Source: DATKZS01 sp035527835 [NCBI: bacterium] (GTDB lineage Bacteria > RBG-13-61-14). From it: a DNA stretch of 53,708 bases. Below, piece by piece: positions 43,173 to 52,364 of the stretch; the stretch's first letter is position 1; every line of letters begins with the position of its first letter. The notes under the pieces were generated by a model that searched no databases, was not told where the DNA came from, and worked only from the letters and a program-made list of their open reading frames with translations. A program made the position numbers and the translations under genes. The stretch covers positions 1-53,708 of the forward strand of contig DATKZS010000219.1 in NCBI GenBank assembly GCA_035527835.1, written 5' to 3'.

Positions 43173-44602
43173 ACAAGGATTTTGATCGCCGCGGGTTCAT
43201 GAAGGGCGCGGCCGCGGCGGGCGCAATGGCCGCGGGGATGCAGCTTGCGCCGCGCAAGGCTCAAGCCGAGAAGCTGGCGCCGGCCTACCCGATCCCAGAC
43301 GGCCCGGTGACCAGGGACGAATACGCGATGCTCAAAGAGATGACGGCGGAGGTTTACGCGCACAACCGGGTGCAGGTGGCCGACGGCGTATTCCACATGC
43401 CGTCGCAGGGCAAGTACAGCTCGCTGTTCGCGTGGGACTCCGGCTGGCACGCCATCTCCATGTCGCGCATTGATCCGGCCATCGCCGCCTCCGAGCTGAC
43501 CGTGCTCACCGACCGCCAGCTCGACAACGGCCGCATCTCCCACGACACGCACTTCGCGGAGCTGCAGCCCAAGAGCAGCGCGTGGAGCAAGCTCGGCAGC
43601 AAGATGGGCCAGAGCCAGTTCGACGCGGAAGGCCGCTCCGCCATGATTGATCCGCCCAGCTACATCATCGCCGCGGAAAAGGTGTACGCGCAAACCAAAG
43701 ACCGCGCCTGGCTCGACAACATCCTGCCCCGCCTCGAAAAATGCGTCCATTACCTCACCCGCGACCGCGACCTCTACGGCGACGGCCTCGTCTCCGTGAT
43801 CCATCCCTGGGAGACCGGAACCGACTCCTCGCCCGCTTACGACAAAATCCTCGGCCTCGACTTCCGCACCCCGCTGGGCGCGCCGAAGCGCGGGCTTCTG
43901 TACCCCAAGATGCTCGACTACAACGCCGAGTTCAACTGGGACCCGCAGGTGGCCAAGGAGCGCAACCGCTTCGTCTTGGAGGACGCGGCCTTCAACTCCA
44001 TCACCATCCGCGCCATCCAGTCCGTGGCCAACTTGAACGAGTCCATTGGCGAGACCGCCAAGGCCGAGGCCTTGCGCCGGCAGGCCGCGGACATGGTCGC
44101 CGCGCTCGACCGCATCAACTGGGTGGAGGACAAGGGCTGCTACTACTCGCGCTACGACGTGAAGAATCCCAAGCTCGCCATGCGCACCACCTGCGCCTCT
44201 CTCCTTCCCATCATCTCCGGCCTCGTGCCCAGGGAACGCGCGCTCCGCGTGATCCGCGAGCACGCCCTCAACCCCAAGCAGTTCTGGCTCACCTACGTCT
44301 TCACGTTCAACGCCGCCGACGAGATGCTGCACGACAAGGTGTACATGGAGGATTTGCTGCTGTGGCGCGGCCACTGCATCTGGACCAACATGAACTGGCT
44401 GATGATGGAGGGCCTGATGAATTACGGCTTCAACGACGAGGCCCGCGAGCTCACCCGCCGCACCGCCAAGATGATCCTCCACGAGGGCCTCTGGGAGTTC
44501 TACGACTACAGAAACGGCCAGGGCAAGGGCCAGCCCCATTTCAACTGGCCCGGCCTCGTCCTCGACATGATCGCCGTGACCTGGCCGGAGGCGGCGGAAT
44601 AA
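43169..44602 (+). CDS. Tat-exported GH63-like (alpha/alpha)6-barrel glycoside hydrolase
   Basis: 477 residues. DRRGFMKGAAAAGAMAAGM is a twin-arginine signal. The mature part shows SLFAWDSGWHAISMSRIDPA, PPSYIIAAEKVYAQTKDR, VIHPWETGTDSSPAYD and FNSITIRAIQSVANLNESIGE, a pattern shared with GH63-like mannosylglycerate/glucosylglycerate hydrolases and with trehalase folds (WDS, HPWE acid). It is thus likely to release hexoses from small glycosides outside the cytoplasm, folded before export. Tat export of this fold is unusual. Coupled by ATGA overlap to the kinase. Confidence 0.7.
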   Translation: MNKDFDRRGFMKGAAAAGAMAAGMQLAPRKAQAEKLAPAYPIPDGPVTRDEYAMLKEMTAEVYAHNRVQVADGVFHMPSQGKYSSLFAWDSGWHAISMSRIDPAIAASELTVLTDRQLDNGRISHDTHFAELQPKSSAWSKLGSKMGQSQFDAEGRSAMIDPPSYIIAAEKVYAQTKDRAWLDNILPRLEKCVHYLTRDRDLYGDGLVSVIHPWETGTDSSPAYDKILGLDFRTPLGAPKRGLLYPKMLDYNAEFNWDPQVAKERNRFVLEDAAFNSITIRAIQSVANLNESIGETAKAEALRRQAADMVAALDRINWVEDKGCYYSRYDVKNPKLAMRTTCASLLPIISGLVPRERALRVIREHALNPKQFWLTYVFTFNAADEMLHDKVYMEDLLLWRGHCIWTNMNWLMMEGLMNYGFNDEARELTRRTAKMILHEGLWEFYDYRNGQGKGQPHFNWPGLVLDMIAVTWPEAAE

Positions 44603-44673
44603 TAAGCGGTTGGCGGATGGAGATTGATGCTTCGCCAAAGCTCGGAAGGGCAACCGGATAAGGAGACAAAATC

Positions 44674-45477
44674 ATGATTAAAAAAAGCGTGCGGCCGATC
44701 ATCAAGATCATGCCCTGCCTGGACATGCAGGATGGCCGGGTGGTGAAGGGCGTGCATTTTGTGAACATCCGGGACGCCGGCGACCCGGTGGCGTGCGCGC
44801 AGGCCTATTGTGAGGCCGGCGCCGACGAGCTGGCCATGCTCGACATCACGGCCACCGTGGAGGGCCGGGCCACTATGATCAAGGTAGTGAAGAAAGTCGC
44901 CCCCGCGGTCACCATTCCCTTTACCGTGGGCGGCGGGATCTCTGACCTCCGGTCCGTGGAAAAGGTCCTTAAAGCCGGCGCCGACAAGGTGAGCGTCTCC
45001 AGCGCGGCCTTCCGCCAGCCCGAAATCATCGCCCAGATGGTGCACGAGTTCGGCCCGGAAAGAATCACCATCGCCATTGACGTGGACCGGAACAACAAGA
45101 TACGCTCCGGCTACGAGGTCTATATTGACGGCGGCCGCACCGCCACCGGCTATGACGCCGTCGAGTGGGCGCGGAAAGTGGACGGCTTTGGCGTGGGCTG
45201 CATCCTCCCCACCAGCAAGGCCACCGACGGCGCCAAGACCGGATATGACCTGCCCCTGATCCGAAAAATCGTCAAGGTCGTCTCCGCGCCCGTGGTCGCC
45301 TCCGGCGGCGCCGGCAAGCTCCAACACTTTGCCCAGGCCGCCCAGGCCGGGGCCGCCATCCTGCTGGCGGCCTCGGTGTTCCATTTCGCGGCCATCTCAA
45401 TCCCGGAGCTGAAAAAATACCTGAAGCAGCAAGGCTGCAAGGTCCTGAAACAACCCGGCGCCATCCCGGCCCGCTGA
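44674..45477 (+). CDS. hisF: HisF-like imidazole glycerol phosphate synthase cyclase subunit
   Basis: 267 residues, a (beta/alpha)8 barrel. D17 (IMPCLDMQDG) and D136 (IAIDVD), the two catalytic Asp of HisF, are present, as are DGRVVKGVHFVNIRDAGDP, DITATVEGR, IPFTVGGGIS and ASGGAGKLQHFAQA. The loop LPTSKATDGAKTGYDL differs from the usual LLTSMDRDGTKDGYDL at several positions. There is no hisH, hisA or other his gene in the window; it sits behind a sugar kinase and hydrolase. It could be the chromosomal HisF in an isolated place, or a paralog with another substrate. Confidence 0.85.
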   Translation: MIKKSVRPIIKIMPCLDMQDGRVVKGVHFVNIRDAGDPVACAQAYCEAGADELAMLDITATVEGRATMIKVVKKVAPAVTIPFTVGGGISDLRSVEKVLKAGADKVSVSSAAFRQPEIIAQMVHEFGPERITIAIDVDRNNKIRSGYEVYIDGGRTATGYDAVEWARKVDGFGVGCILPTSKATDGAKTGYDLPLIRKIVKVVSAPVVASGGAGKLQHFAQAAQAGAAILLAASVFHFAAISIPELKKYLKQQGCKVLKQPGAIPAR

Positions 45478-45519
45478 TTCCGTTAGCGGCGACGGACCAA
45501 TGGTTTGGCCGGTCCCCCG

Positions 45520-45549
45520 CTATGCCAATTGGCATAGAGGATTGCAATC
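45520..45549. promoter_or_regulatory. operator-like palindromes upstream of the copper genes
   Basis: CTATGCCAATTGGCATAG (45520-45537) is an 18-bp perfect palindrome, and GATTGCAATC (45540-45549) a 10-bp one. They lie 75-104 nt before the copper chaperone gene and may bind a regulator of it; no regulator gene is nearby. Confidence 0.45.
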
Positions 45550-45623
45550 CCCGGTTTCGTGCTTATCTTCCGAGAAAATGGAGCGAGGGAAAAACTGAGG
45601 CTTAACCGCGAAAGGATAGTGGG

Positions 45624-45830
45624 ATGAATGAAAAGACTATAACTGTTCCCAAGATAAGTTGCGGCCATTGCGTGGCCGCTATCAAGCGTGAGCTGAGTGA
45701 GTTGAAGGGCGTCGCGTCGGTGGACGGCGATGCCCAGACCAAGCAAGTCACCGTCAAGTGGGACCAGCCGGCGAGCTGGGAGCGGATCGCGGAGACGCTC
45801 GCGGAGATCGGTTACCCGGCCAAGGAATGA
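45624..45830 (+). CDS. copZ: heavy-metal-associated domain copper chaperone (CopZ-like)
   Basis: 68 residues, one HMA domain. ISCGHCVAAIKRELSELKG holds the CxxC (C13, C16) that binds Cu(I); the first residue of the motif is SCGHC rather than MxCxxC, a common variant. It would hand copper to the ATPase coded 22 nt downstream. Confidence 0.88.
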   Translation: MNEKTITVPKISCGHCVAAIKRELSELKGVASVDGDAQTKQVTVKWDQPASWERIAETLAEIGYPAKE

Positions 45831-45852
45831 ACCGTAAAGAGGGGAGGGCATG

Positions 45853-48087
45853 ATGGCCGAGCGCGAGGTCCGGCTCCCTATCATCGGCATGACCTGCGCC
45901 AATTGCGCGGCCACGGTGGAGAGGACCTTGCGCAAAAAGGTCCCGGGGGTGTCATCGGCGAACGTGAATTTCGCCGCGGAGTCGGCGTTCGTGGTCTATG
46001 ATCCGGCGCTCACGGATTTTGCGGGCATGGCGGCGGCGGTGGAGCGCGCCGGCTACAAGCTCTTGCCGGCGGCGGAGGACGCCGGAGAGGACGTGGAGCA
46101 GAAGGCGCGGGAGCAAGAGGTCCGGCGCCAGAAGCGCCATTTCCTGGTCGGCGTCATCTTTACCACCCCCCTATTCATCATCAGCATGGCGCGTGATTTT
46201 TCGCTCCTCGGGCCGTGGGCGCACGCGGCCTGGGTGAACTGGGTCCTGTTCGCGCTGGCCACGCCCGTGCAGTTTTACACCGGGCGCGACTATTACACCG
46301 GCGGCGCGAAGAGCCTCCGGAACCTCTCCGCCAACATGGACGTCCTGGTCGCGCTCGGCTCGTCCACCGCTTATTTCTACTCCGTGGCCGTGCTCCTTTT
46401 CCCCGGCCTCGGGGTGCACGTTTATTTCGAGACCTCCGCCATGATCATCACCCTGATCAAGGTGGGCAAGCTGCTCGAGGCCTCCGCCAAGGGCAGCGCC
46501 TCCGCCGCCATCAAGGCGCTGATGGGGCTCGCGCCCAAGACCGCGCACCTGGTGGGCGAGAACGGAGATGAGCGCGACGTGCCGGCCGAGCAGGTGCGGA
46601 TCGGCGACGTGGTGGCGGTGCGGCCGGGCGAGCGCATCCCGGTGGACGGCGAGGTGGCCGGCGGATCGTCGTCGGTTGACGAGAGCATGTTGACCGGCGA
46701 GTCCATCCCGGTGGACAAGGCCCAAGGGTCCAAGGTGTTCGGCGCGACGGTTAACCTGCAAGGCAGGCTCAAGGTCCGGGCCACCGGCGTGGGCTCGAAG
46801 ACGGCGCTCGCTCAGATCATCCGTCTCACTCGGGAGGCGCAGGGGAGCAAGGCCCCGATCCAGCGGCTGGCCGACCGCGTATCGGCGTATTTCGTGCCGG
46901 CGATCATCGTGATCGCGCTCGGCACGTTCGGGCTGTGGTGGGCGCTCTCTGGTGAGTTCGTAGCCGCGATGATCCGGATGGTCGCGGTCCTGGTCATCGC
47001 CTGTCCCTGCGCGCTGGGCCTGGCCACGCCCACGGCCATCATGGTGGGCACGGGCATGGGCGCGCGCATGGGCATCCTGTTCAAGGACAGCGAGGCGCTG
47101 GAGACCGCGCACCGGCTCTCCACCATCGTCTTCGACAAGACCGGCACCATCACCCAGGGCAAGCCCGCGCTCACGGACTGGATCGCGCTGGAAGGGAGCG
47201 ATCCAGAGGCGGCGCTGTCCCTGGCCGCCTCCGCCGAATCCGGGTCCGAGCACCCCATCGCCCGCGCGGTGGTGGATGGCGCGAGGGCGAGGGGAGCGGT
47301 CATCACCGAGCCGCAGGAGTTCATTTCCAGCTCCGGCTTCGGAGTGGAGGCCGCGGTCTCCGGCCATAAGGTCAAGGTCGGCAAGCCATCGTGGTTCACG
47401 GGCGCGGATGCGCTGGATGAAAAAGCGCGGCGCTTGGCCGAAGAGCTCGCGAGCTCCGGCAAGACGGTGATGGCGGTGGGCATTGATGGAAAGGCCGCCG
47501 GCCTGCTCGCGGTGGCCGACGAGGAAAAGCCGGGCGCGCGCGACGCCATCAAGACGATCAAGGACCTGGGGCTTACCCCGGTGATGCTGACGGGCGACAA
47601 TAAAGAAGCCGCGCGGGCGATAGCGGAGCGGGTCGGTATTGACGAGGTGATCGCCGAGGTCCTGCCGGACCAGAAAGAGGCGATGGTGCGCCGGAAGCAG
47701 GAGCAGGGAAAACTGGTGGCTATGGTCGGCGACGGCATCAACGACGCGCCCGCTCTGGCCCGCGCCGATGTGGGCATCGCCATGGGCGCCGGGACCGACG
47801 TGGCCATGGAGGCATCCGACGTCACCCTGGTCGGCGGCGACCTCGCCGGAGTGGCCCGCGCCATCGCGCTGTCCAAGGCCACGATGCGCACGATCAAGCA
47901 GAACCTGTTCTGGGCCTTCTTCTATAACGTCGTGCTCGTCCCCATCGCCGCGGGCGCGCTCTCCGGCCTCGCCTTCATCCCCCACTTCATCCGCGATCTC
48001 CACCCCGCCATGGCCGCCGGCGCCATGGCCTTTTCCAGCATCACGGTGGTGTTGAATAGCTTAAGATTGGGGAGAAGGGCATTATGA
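45853..48087 (+). CDS. copA: Cu(I)-exporting P1B-type ATPase
   Basis: 744 residues. One N-terminal HMA domain (GMTCANC), then eight membrane helices with the transport motif [11 protein letters not shown]. Catalytic parts: TGES in the actuator domain ([10 protein letters not shown]), phosphorylated Asp in [18 protein letters not shown] (P1B His-Pro) and [20 protein letters not shown]. The C-terminal helices have YN ([15 protein letters not shown]) and MxxSS (AMAFSSITV), the Cu(I)-specific pattern. ATG 45853 is chosen with GGGGAGGG 6 nt upstream. Confidence 0.95.
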   Translation: MAEREVRLPIIGMTCANCAATVERTLRKKVPGVSSANVNFAAESAFVVYDPALTDFAGMAAAVERAGYKLLPAAEDAGEDVEQKAREQEVRRQKRHFLVGVIFTTPLFIISMARDFSLLGPWAHAAWVNWVLFALATPVQFYTGRDYYTGGAKSLRNLSANMDVLVALGSSTAYFYSVAVLLFPGLGVHVYFETSAMIITLIKVGKLLEASAKGSASAAIKALMGLAPKTAHLVGENGDERDVPAEQVRIGDVVAVRPGERIPVDGEVAGGSSSVDESMLTGESIPVDKAQGSKVFGATVNLQGRLKVRATGVGSKTALAQIIRLTREAQGSKAPIQRLADRVSAYFVPAIIVIALGTFGLWWALSGEFVAAMIRMVAVLVIACPCALGLATPTAIMVGTGMGARMGILFKDSEALETAHRLSTIVFDKTGTITQGKPALTDWIALEGSDPEAALSLAASAESGSEHPIARAVVDGARARGAVITEPQEFISSSGFGVEAAVSGHKVKVGKPSWFTGADALDEKARRLAEELASSGKTVMAVGIDGKAAGLLAVADEEKPGARDAIKTIKDLGLTPVMLTGDNKEAARAIAERVGIDEVIAEVLPDQKEAMVRRKQEQGKLVAMVGDGINDAPALARADVGIAMGAGTDVAMEASDVTLVGGDLAGVARAIALSKATMRTIKQNLFWAFFYNVVLVPIAAGALSGLAFIPHFIRDLHPAMAAGAMAFSSITVVLNSLRLGRRAL

Positions 48088-48102
48088 GGAGCGTTAAAAA
48101 TC

Positions 48103-48131
48103 TTGAAGCATCCGAACGCCGATGATAATAT
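48103..48131 (+). promoter_or_regulatory. promoter of hicBA
   Basis: TTGAAG (48103-48108), 17-nt spacer, TAATAT (48126-48131), 45 nt before the antitoxin start. Confidence 0.6.
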
Positions 48132-48175
48132 GACCAAATAGATGCAGTCGTCATCACGGCAAGGGAGGGCCTTAC

Positions 48176-48391
48176 ATGCATAATGAATTCACCGCGATTA
48201 TTGAAAAAGACGGCGAGTGGTATATCGCCTATTGCCCGGAAATTCCAGGCGCCAACGGCCAGGGCCGAACAAAGGAAGAAAGCCTGAAGAGCCTTTCCGA
48301 CGCGATAAATCTTATTCTCCAGGATCGGCGGGAAGACGCTTCCCGGGGTCTTCCGGAAAACGCCATCCGTGAAGTAATCACGGTCACATGA
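48176..48391 (+). CDS. hicB: HicB-type antitoxin
   Basis: 71 residues. FTAIIEKDGEWYIAYCPEIPGANGQG and TKEESLKSLSDAINLIL are the partial RNase H-like fold of HicB. The short form lacks a clear C-terminal DNA-binding domain. It precedes the toxin (order BA, the reverse of classic hicAB) and overlaps it by 4 nt. AGGGAGGG lies near its ATG. Confidence 0.9.
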   Translation: MHNEFTAIIEKDGEWYIAYCPEIPGANGQGRTKEESLKSLSDAINLILQDRREDASRGLPENAIREVITVT

Positions 48392-48573
48392 AAAGGTCGG
48401 CGCTTCTTAAGCACCTCCGGCATAATGGATGCTATCTCAAGCGCGAAGGCCACTCCCACTCGTTATGGTGCAACTCCCTGACCGGCCACATCGAGGCCGT
48501 TCCGCGCCACTCCGAAATCCCCAACAAGCTGGCAATGAAAATCTGTCGCGCCCTTTCGGTCCCCGATCCCTGA
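48388..48573 (+). CDS. hicA: HicA-type toxin
   Basis: 61 residues. KRSALLKHLRHNGCYLKREGHSHSLW is the dsRBD-like fold with the active His (GHSHS); VPRHSEIPNKLAMKICRAL is the C-terminal part. It should cleave mRNA when free of HicB. Confidence 0.9.
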   Translation: MKRSALLKHLRHNGCYLKREGHSHSLWCNSLTGHIEAVPRHSEIPNKLAMKICRALSVPDP

Positions 48574-48587
48574 ATACTCAAGCGGCA

Positions 48588-51044
48588 TTATTGTAAAGCC
48601 CGCTCATCTGTTTCCACTTCTGCTTTTGCCCTTGGCTTGGTCCTCTGTTCCACCATGATCCGCTTGGTGTCCTCGATCTCCGATGAGGTTACGGACTCGC
48701 GCAGCTTCTCCATCTTGCGCATGACCTCCTGGAAGCGGAGGCCTTCGGCGGCGCTGATCCATTCGAGCTGGAGGCGTTCGGGCCGCAGGCCCAGGCGCTC
48801 CATCTTTTTCCACATGCGCTTGACGCGCCGCTCGGTCCAGTGGTTCGCGTCGATGTAGTGGCAGTCGCCGAAGTGGCAGCCGGAGACCAGGACCACGGGC
48901 GCGCCCCGCTCGAAGGCGTGCCAGATGAATTTTTCGGAGACGCGGCCGGAGCACATGGTGCGGATGAGGCGCGCGTTGGCCGGGTATTCGAGCCGGGACA
49001 CGCCGGCGAAGTCGGCGCCGGCGTAGGAGCACCAGTTGCAGGCGAAGACCACGATGCGTCCGGCCGGGTCTTCCTCCAGGATGGCGTCAACCTGCGCGAC
49101 GATCTGGCGGTCGGTGAAGTGGTGCATGGAAATGGCGCCGCTCGGGCACTCGGCGGCGCAGGTCCCGCAGCCGGCGCAGGCGGCGGCGGTGACGCGGGCG
49201 GGAATTTTCTCGCGCTGGTCCACGCTGATGGCGTTGAAGGGGCAGACCTTGGCGCAGATGCCGCAGGAGTTGCACAGCTCGGGGTCCACCTCGGCGGTGA
49301 TGGACTCGATCTTGAGGCGGCCCGGGATCATGAGGCGCATGGCGCGGGCGGCGGCGGCGGAGGCCTGGGTCACCGATTCCCTGATGTCCTTGGGCCCTTC
49401 GGCGCAGCCGGCGAAGAAGATGCCGCGGGTGGCCGAGTCCACCGGCAGCAGCTTGGGGTGCGCTTCGAGGTAGAAGCCGTCCGATGTTTTCTGCAAGGCC
49501 AGCATTTCCTGCACGGCATTCATGTCTTCAGGGGCCTGCACGCCGACCGCAAGGACCACCAGCTCGCTCGAGTGCGTCTCCAGCTTGTCGGTCGCGGTGT
49601 TTTCCACGGTCAGGGTGAGGTCGCGCGATTCCGGGTCCTCCTTGATGGAGCCGGGCAGGCCCCGGATGTAGCGAACGCCCAGGCCCTTGGAGCGGCGGAA
49701 AAGGTCTTCGAAGCCCTTGCCGAACGCCCGGATGTCTATGTAAAACACCTTGACCTCGATCTCCGGGTGGTGCTCCTTCAACATGATCGTGCTCTTGACC
49801 GTGTTCATGCAGCAGATGTTGGAGCAGTAGGGATGGCCGCGGCGCTGACTGCGCGATCCCACGCACTGGATAAAGGACACGGACCCGGGCCGCTCGCGGT
49901 CGGTCAGGCGCACGACCTCTCCCTGCGTCGGCCCGCCGGCGTTGATCAGCCGCTCCAGCTCCATGCTGGTGATCACGTTCTGGTAGCGGGTGTAGCCGTA
50001 CTCATCGAGCGCGGTCGGGTCGTACACCTCCATGCCGGTGGCCACGATGATGGTGCCGACCTCGAAGACCTCGTCCTCGTCGTTCATGTCGAAGTCAATG
50101 CATCGCTTCTCGCACTTCTCGATGCACTTGCCGCAGACGATGGGGTTATGGCCGAGACAGTTCTGGATGTCCACCACGTAGGCCCCCGGCACGGCCTGGG
50201 GGAAGGGCTGGTAAATGGCGCGGCGGGAGCTGAGGCCCATGTTGAACTCGTCGGGCACGACCACCGGGCAGACCTCCACGCAGTCGCCGCAGGCCGTGCA
50301 TTGGTCTTCCCTTACGTACCGCGGATGCTTGCGCACGCGCGCGCGGAAATCGCCGACGTGCCCGGTGATCTCTTTGACTTCACTATGGGTAAGGAGCGTA
50401 ATGTTTGGATGCCGACCGGCATCAGTCATCTTGGGACCGAGTATTCATATCGAGCAGTCCATGGTTGGAAAGGTCTTGTCCAACCTGGCCATGATCCCTC
50501 CTATGCTCGGCTGTTTTTCCACCAGCACGACCTTGACCCCGGAGTCGGCCAGGTCGAGCGCGGCCTGGATGCCGGCCACCCCGCCGCCGATGACGAGGGT
50601 GGCATTGGCGACCGGGACCTCGAGCTCCTCCCGTTCCGCCAGCTCGCGGGCGCGGGCCACGGCGGAGCGGACCAGGTCGCGGGCCTTCAAGGTGGCGCCC
50701 TCCGGGTCGTGGCCGTGGACCCACGAGCATTGCTCGCGCAGGTTGGCCATCTCCAAAAGATACGGGTTGAGTCCGGCGGCATGGATGCACTGGCGGAAGG
50801 TGGGCTCGTGGAGCCGGGGCGAGCACGAGCCGACGACCACGCGGTTAATGCCTTGCTCCGCGATGTCCTTCTTGATCAGGTTCTGGCCCGGCTCCGAGCA
50901 GAGGTAGGCCTCGTGGCGGCTGAGCGCCACGCCCGGCAGCGACGCGGCATACTCGGCGACCGCGGCGCAGTCCACCACGCCCGCGATGTTCCGCCCGCAG
51001 TGGCACACGTATACCCCGATCCGAGTCTCTTCGTTTCCCTTCAT
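48588..51044 (-). CDS. hdrA: HdrA-MvhD fusion with in-frame TGA read as selenocysteine
   Basis: A single frame of 819 codons from ATG 51044 (AAGGAG 8 nt before) to TAA 48588, broken only by TGA at 50445-50447 (codon 200). Before it: CHCGRN (14-19), FAD motif [19 protein letters not shown] and [18 protein letters not shown]; after it [18 protein letters not shown]. HdrA proteins read DCSxCILxPKM there, so the TGA sits on the conserved cluster Cys, where Sec is known in methanogen HdrA. Further on: [44 protein letters not shown] and from about residue 665 an MvhD domain ([27 protein letters not shown]). It would be the flavin-bearing, electron-bifurcating core of an Hdr complex. Stop-codon damage or sequence error is the alternative. 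Confidence 0.88.
50408..50447 (-). promoter_or_regulatory. candidate bacterial SECIS element of hdrA
   Basis: In the mRNA the UGA (50447-50445) is followed after 21 nt by GAUGCCGGUCGGCAUC (50423-50408): a perfect 6-bp stem with the 4-nt loop GGUC. The loop begins 27 nt after the UGA. Known bacterial SECIS hairpins, such as that of E. coli fdhF, also show GGUC in the apical loop and sit about 16-37 nt after UGA. Confidence 0.75.
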
Positions 51045-51094
51045 GGCACCATCTCCTTAATGCGAGAGTTATGGTAGTTCAAGACATTTATTGT

Positions 51095-51177
51095 AACCAC
51101 AGATGAACACAGATAAACACAGATATATAAATCAATGAATTGGAATTATCTGTGTTTATCTGTGTTCATCTGTGGTT
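51095..51177. repeat. intergenic hairpin, CAGATAAACA family (perfect)
   Basis: 51095-51125 and 51147-51177 are exact inverted copies of 31 nt around a 21-nt loop. The arm is AACCACAGATGAACACAGAT plus a further AAACACAGATA, i.e. 10-nt tandem units. It lies inside the Hdr operon, between the HdrC-HdrB fusion and hdrA. Confidence 0.9.
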
Positions 51178-51197
51178 CCTCTTCCGCGCCCCGCTCC

Positions 51198-52364
51198 TCA
51201 TCCCTTCCACTCGATCTGTTCCGCGAGCACGCTCACCAGGTCGCGGATGGCCATGGAGATCTTGCCGCTCTTCAGCGGGTCGCGCATGGCGCAGGTCAGG
51301 TGGATCATGCACTTGGGACACGCCGTGATCAGCAGGTCGGCGCCGGTGGCGCGCGCCTGCTTGAGCCGCTCCACCTGGATTCGCTTGGAATAGGCGTCGC
51401 AGTTGATGAAGGCGTTGTTGCCGCAGCAGATCGCGCTCCGCCCTGAATTCTCCATCTCGACGAAGGCCAGGTCCGGGACCATGTTGATCAGGTTGCGCGG
51501 CCCCTCGTAGCGTCCCGAGTAGCGGCCGAGCCGGCACGGGTCCTGGTACGTCGCCCTGGTCGAGAGCGGCTTGAACGCCTTGCCCCCTTTTTTCATCTCG
51601 CGCTCGAGCAGATCAATCAGCAGCGTGGTCTTGAGGTCGTAGCCGGGAATGACCTCCGGCATGTACTGGTCGAGCACCAGGAAGCATTCCGGGCACGAGG
51701 TCACGACCTCCGTTACGCCCGCGGCCTTGAACTCCTCGTAGTTCAGGCGGCACAAGAGCTCGAAGTTCTCGCGGTCTCCGGTATAGAGCAGGTCGTGACC
51801 GCAGCAGCGCTCCTCCTTGATCAGCACGGGCACGATGTCGAGAAAGTTGAGGAGACGGATGCTGTCGCGGGCAATGGAGAGCGTGTCCACCTCGATGCCG
51901 GAGAAGAAGACCTGGAAGTAGGGCGCGCATCCGGTGAAGAAGGCGAGCGGGCCTTTTTCGGCGACCTTGATCTCGGGCCCGACCCAGTCGAGCCGGTTCT
52001 GCTCGAGCTTGGGTGAGGTCATCATTCGCATCCAGGAGTGGAGCGCGCCGTCGTGGGCCCTGTATCCCTTCATTCCCTTTTTGCTGGCGAGCAGGGTGCG
52101 CATCTCGACGATGGCGCGGCTGAACTCGACTCCGGACGGACAGCGCTCCTCGCACAGGCCGCAGGTCAGGCACTCCCATACCGAGTTCTCGATAAAGGCC
52201 TCGTCGCCGCGCTCGGAGATGAGCTTGTGCGCCAAGAGCCGCGGCGAATACTCCTTTCCCGTGAGCAGGCGCGGGCATGACGCCGAGCACTTGCCGCACT
52301 CCAGGCACTGGTAGAGCGAGCAGTCGCGGATGATCCGGTCAATTCTGGCGTCGTCGTTGGTCAT
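51198..52364 (-). CDS. HdrC-HdrB fusion (HdrD-like) Fe-S protein
   Basis: 388 residues. N-terminal HdrC part: CLECGKCSASCP and CLTCGLCEERCPSG, two [4Fe-4S] sites. C-terminal HdrB part with two CCG domains: FFTGCAPYFQ...ERCCGHD...SCPECF and YQDPCRLGRYSG...AICCGNNAF...CPKC, which bind the noncubane clusters that reduce disulfides in methanogen HdrB/HdrD. No membrane helix, so it is cytosolic. Its start overlaps the mvhD stop by 4 nt. Substrate may be a thiol/disulfide or simply an electron-relay function, as in bacterial Hdr complexes. Confidence 0.9.
   Translation of the reverse strand: MTNDDARIDRIIRDCSLYQCLECGKCSASCPRLLTGKEYSPRLLAHKLISERGDEAFIENSVWECLTCGLCEERCPSGVEFSRAIVEMRTLLASKKGMKGYRAHDGALHSWMRMMTSPKLEQNRLDWVGPEIKVAEKGPLAFFTGCAPYFQVFFSGIEVDTLSIARDSIRLLNFLDIVPVLIKEERCCGHDLLYTGDRENFELLCRLNYEEFKAAGVTEVVTSCPECFLVLDQYMPEVIPGYDLKTTLLIDLLEREMKKGGKAFKPLSTRATYQDPCRLGRYSGRYEGPRNLINMVPDLAFVEMENSGRSAICCGNNAFINCDAYSKRIQVERLKQARATGADLLITACPKCMIHLTCAMRDPLKSGKISMAIRDLVSVLAEQIEWKG

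Noticed and set aside
46171-48003. 610-codon minus-strand open frame opposite copA
   Set aside because: Composition (His, Arg, Asp, Gln-rich) is that of a shadow frame; all P-type ATPase motifs are on the plus strand.
50429-50447. Reading hdrA as two genes or as a pseudogene broken by a stop codon
   Set aside because: Both sides continue in the same frame with normal HdrA sequence, the stop falls on the Cys/Sec position, the second part has no ribosome binding site, and a SECIS-like hairpin follows. A sequencing error cannot be fully excluded.
48840-51077. 745-codon plus-strand open frame opposite hdrA
   Set aside because: Long only because of GC-rich codon bias; no motifs, while the minus strand codes HdrA.
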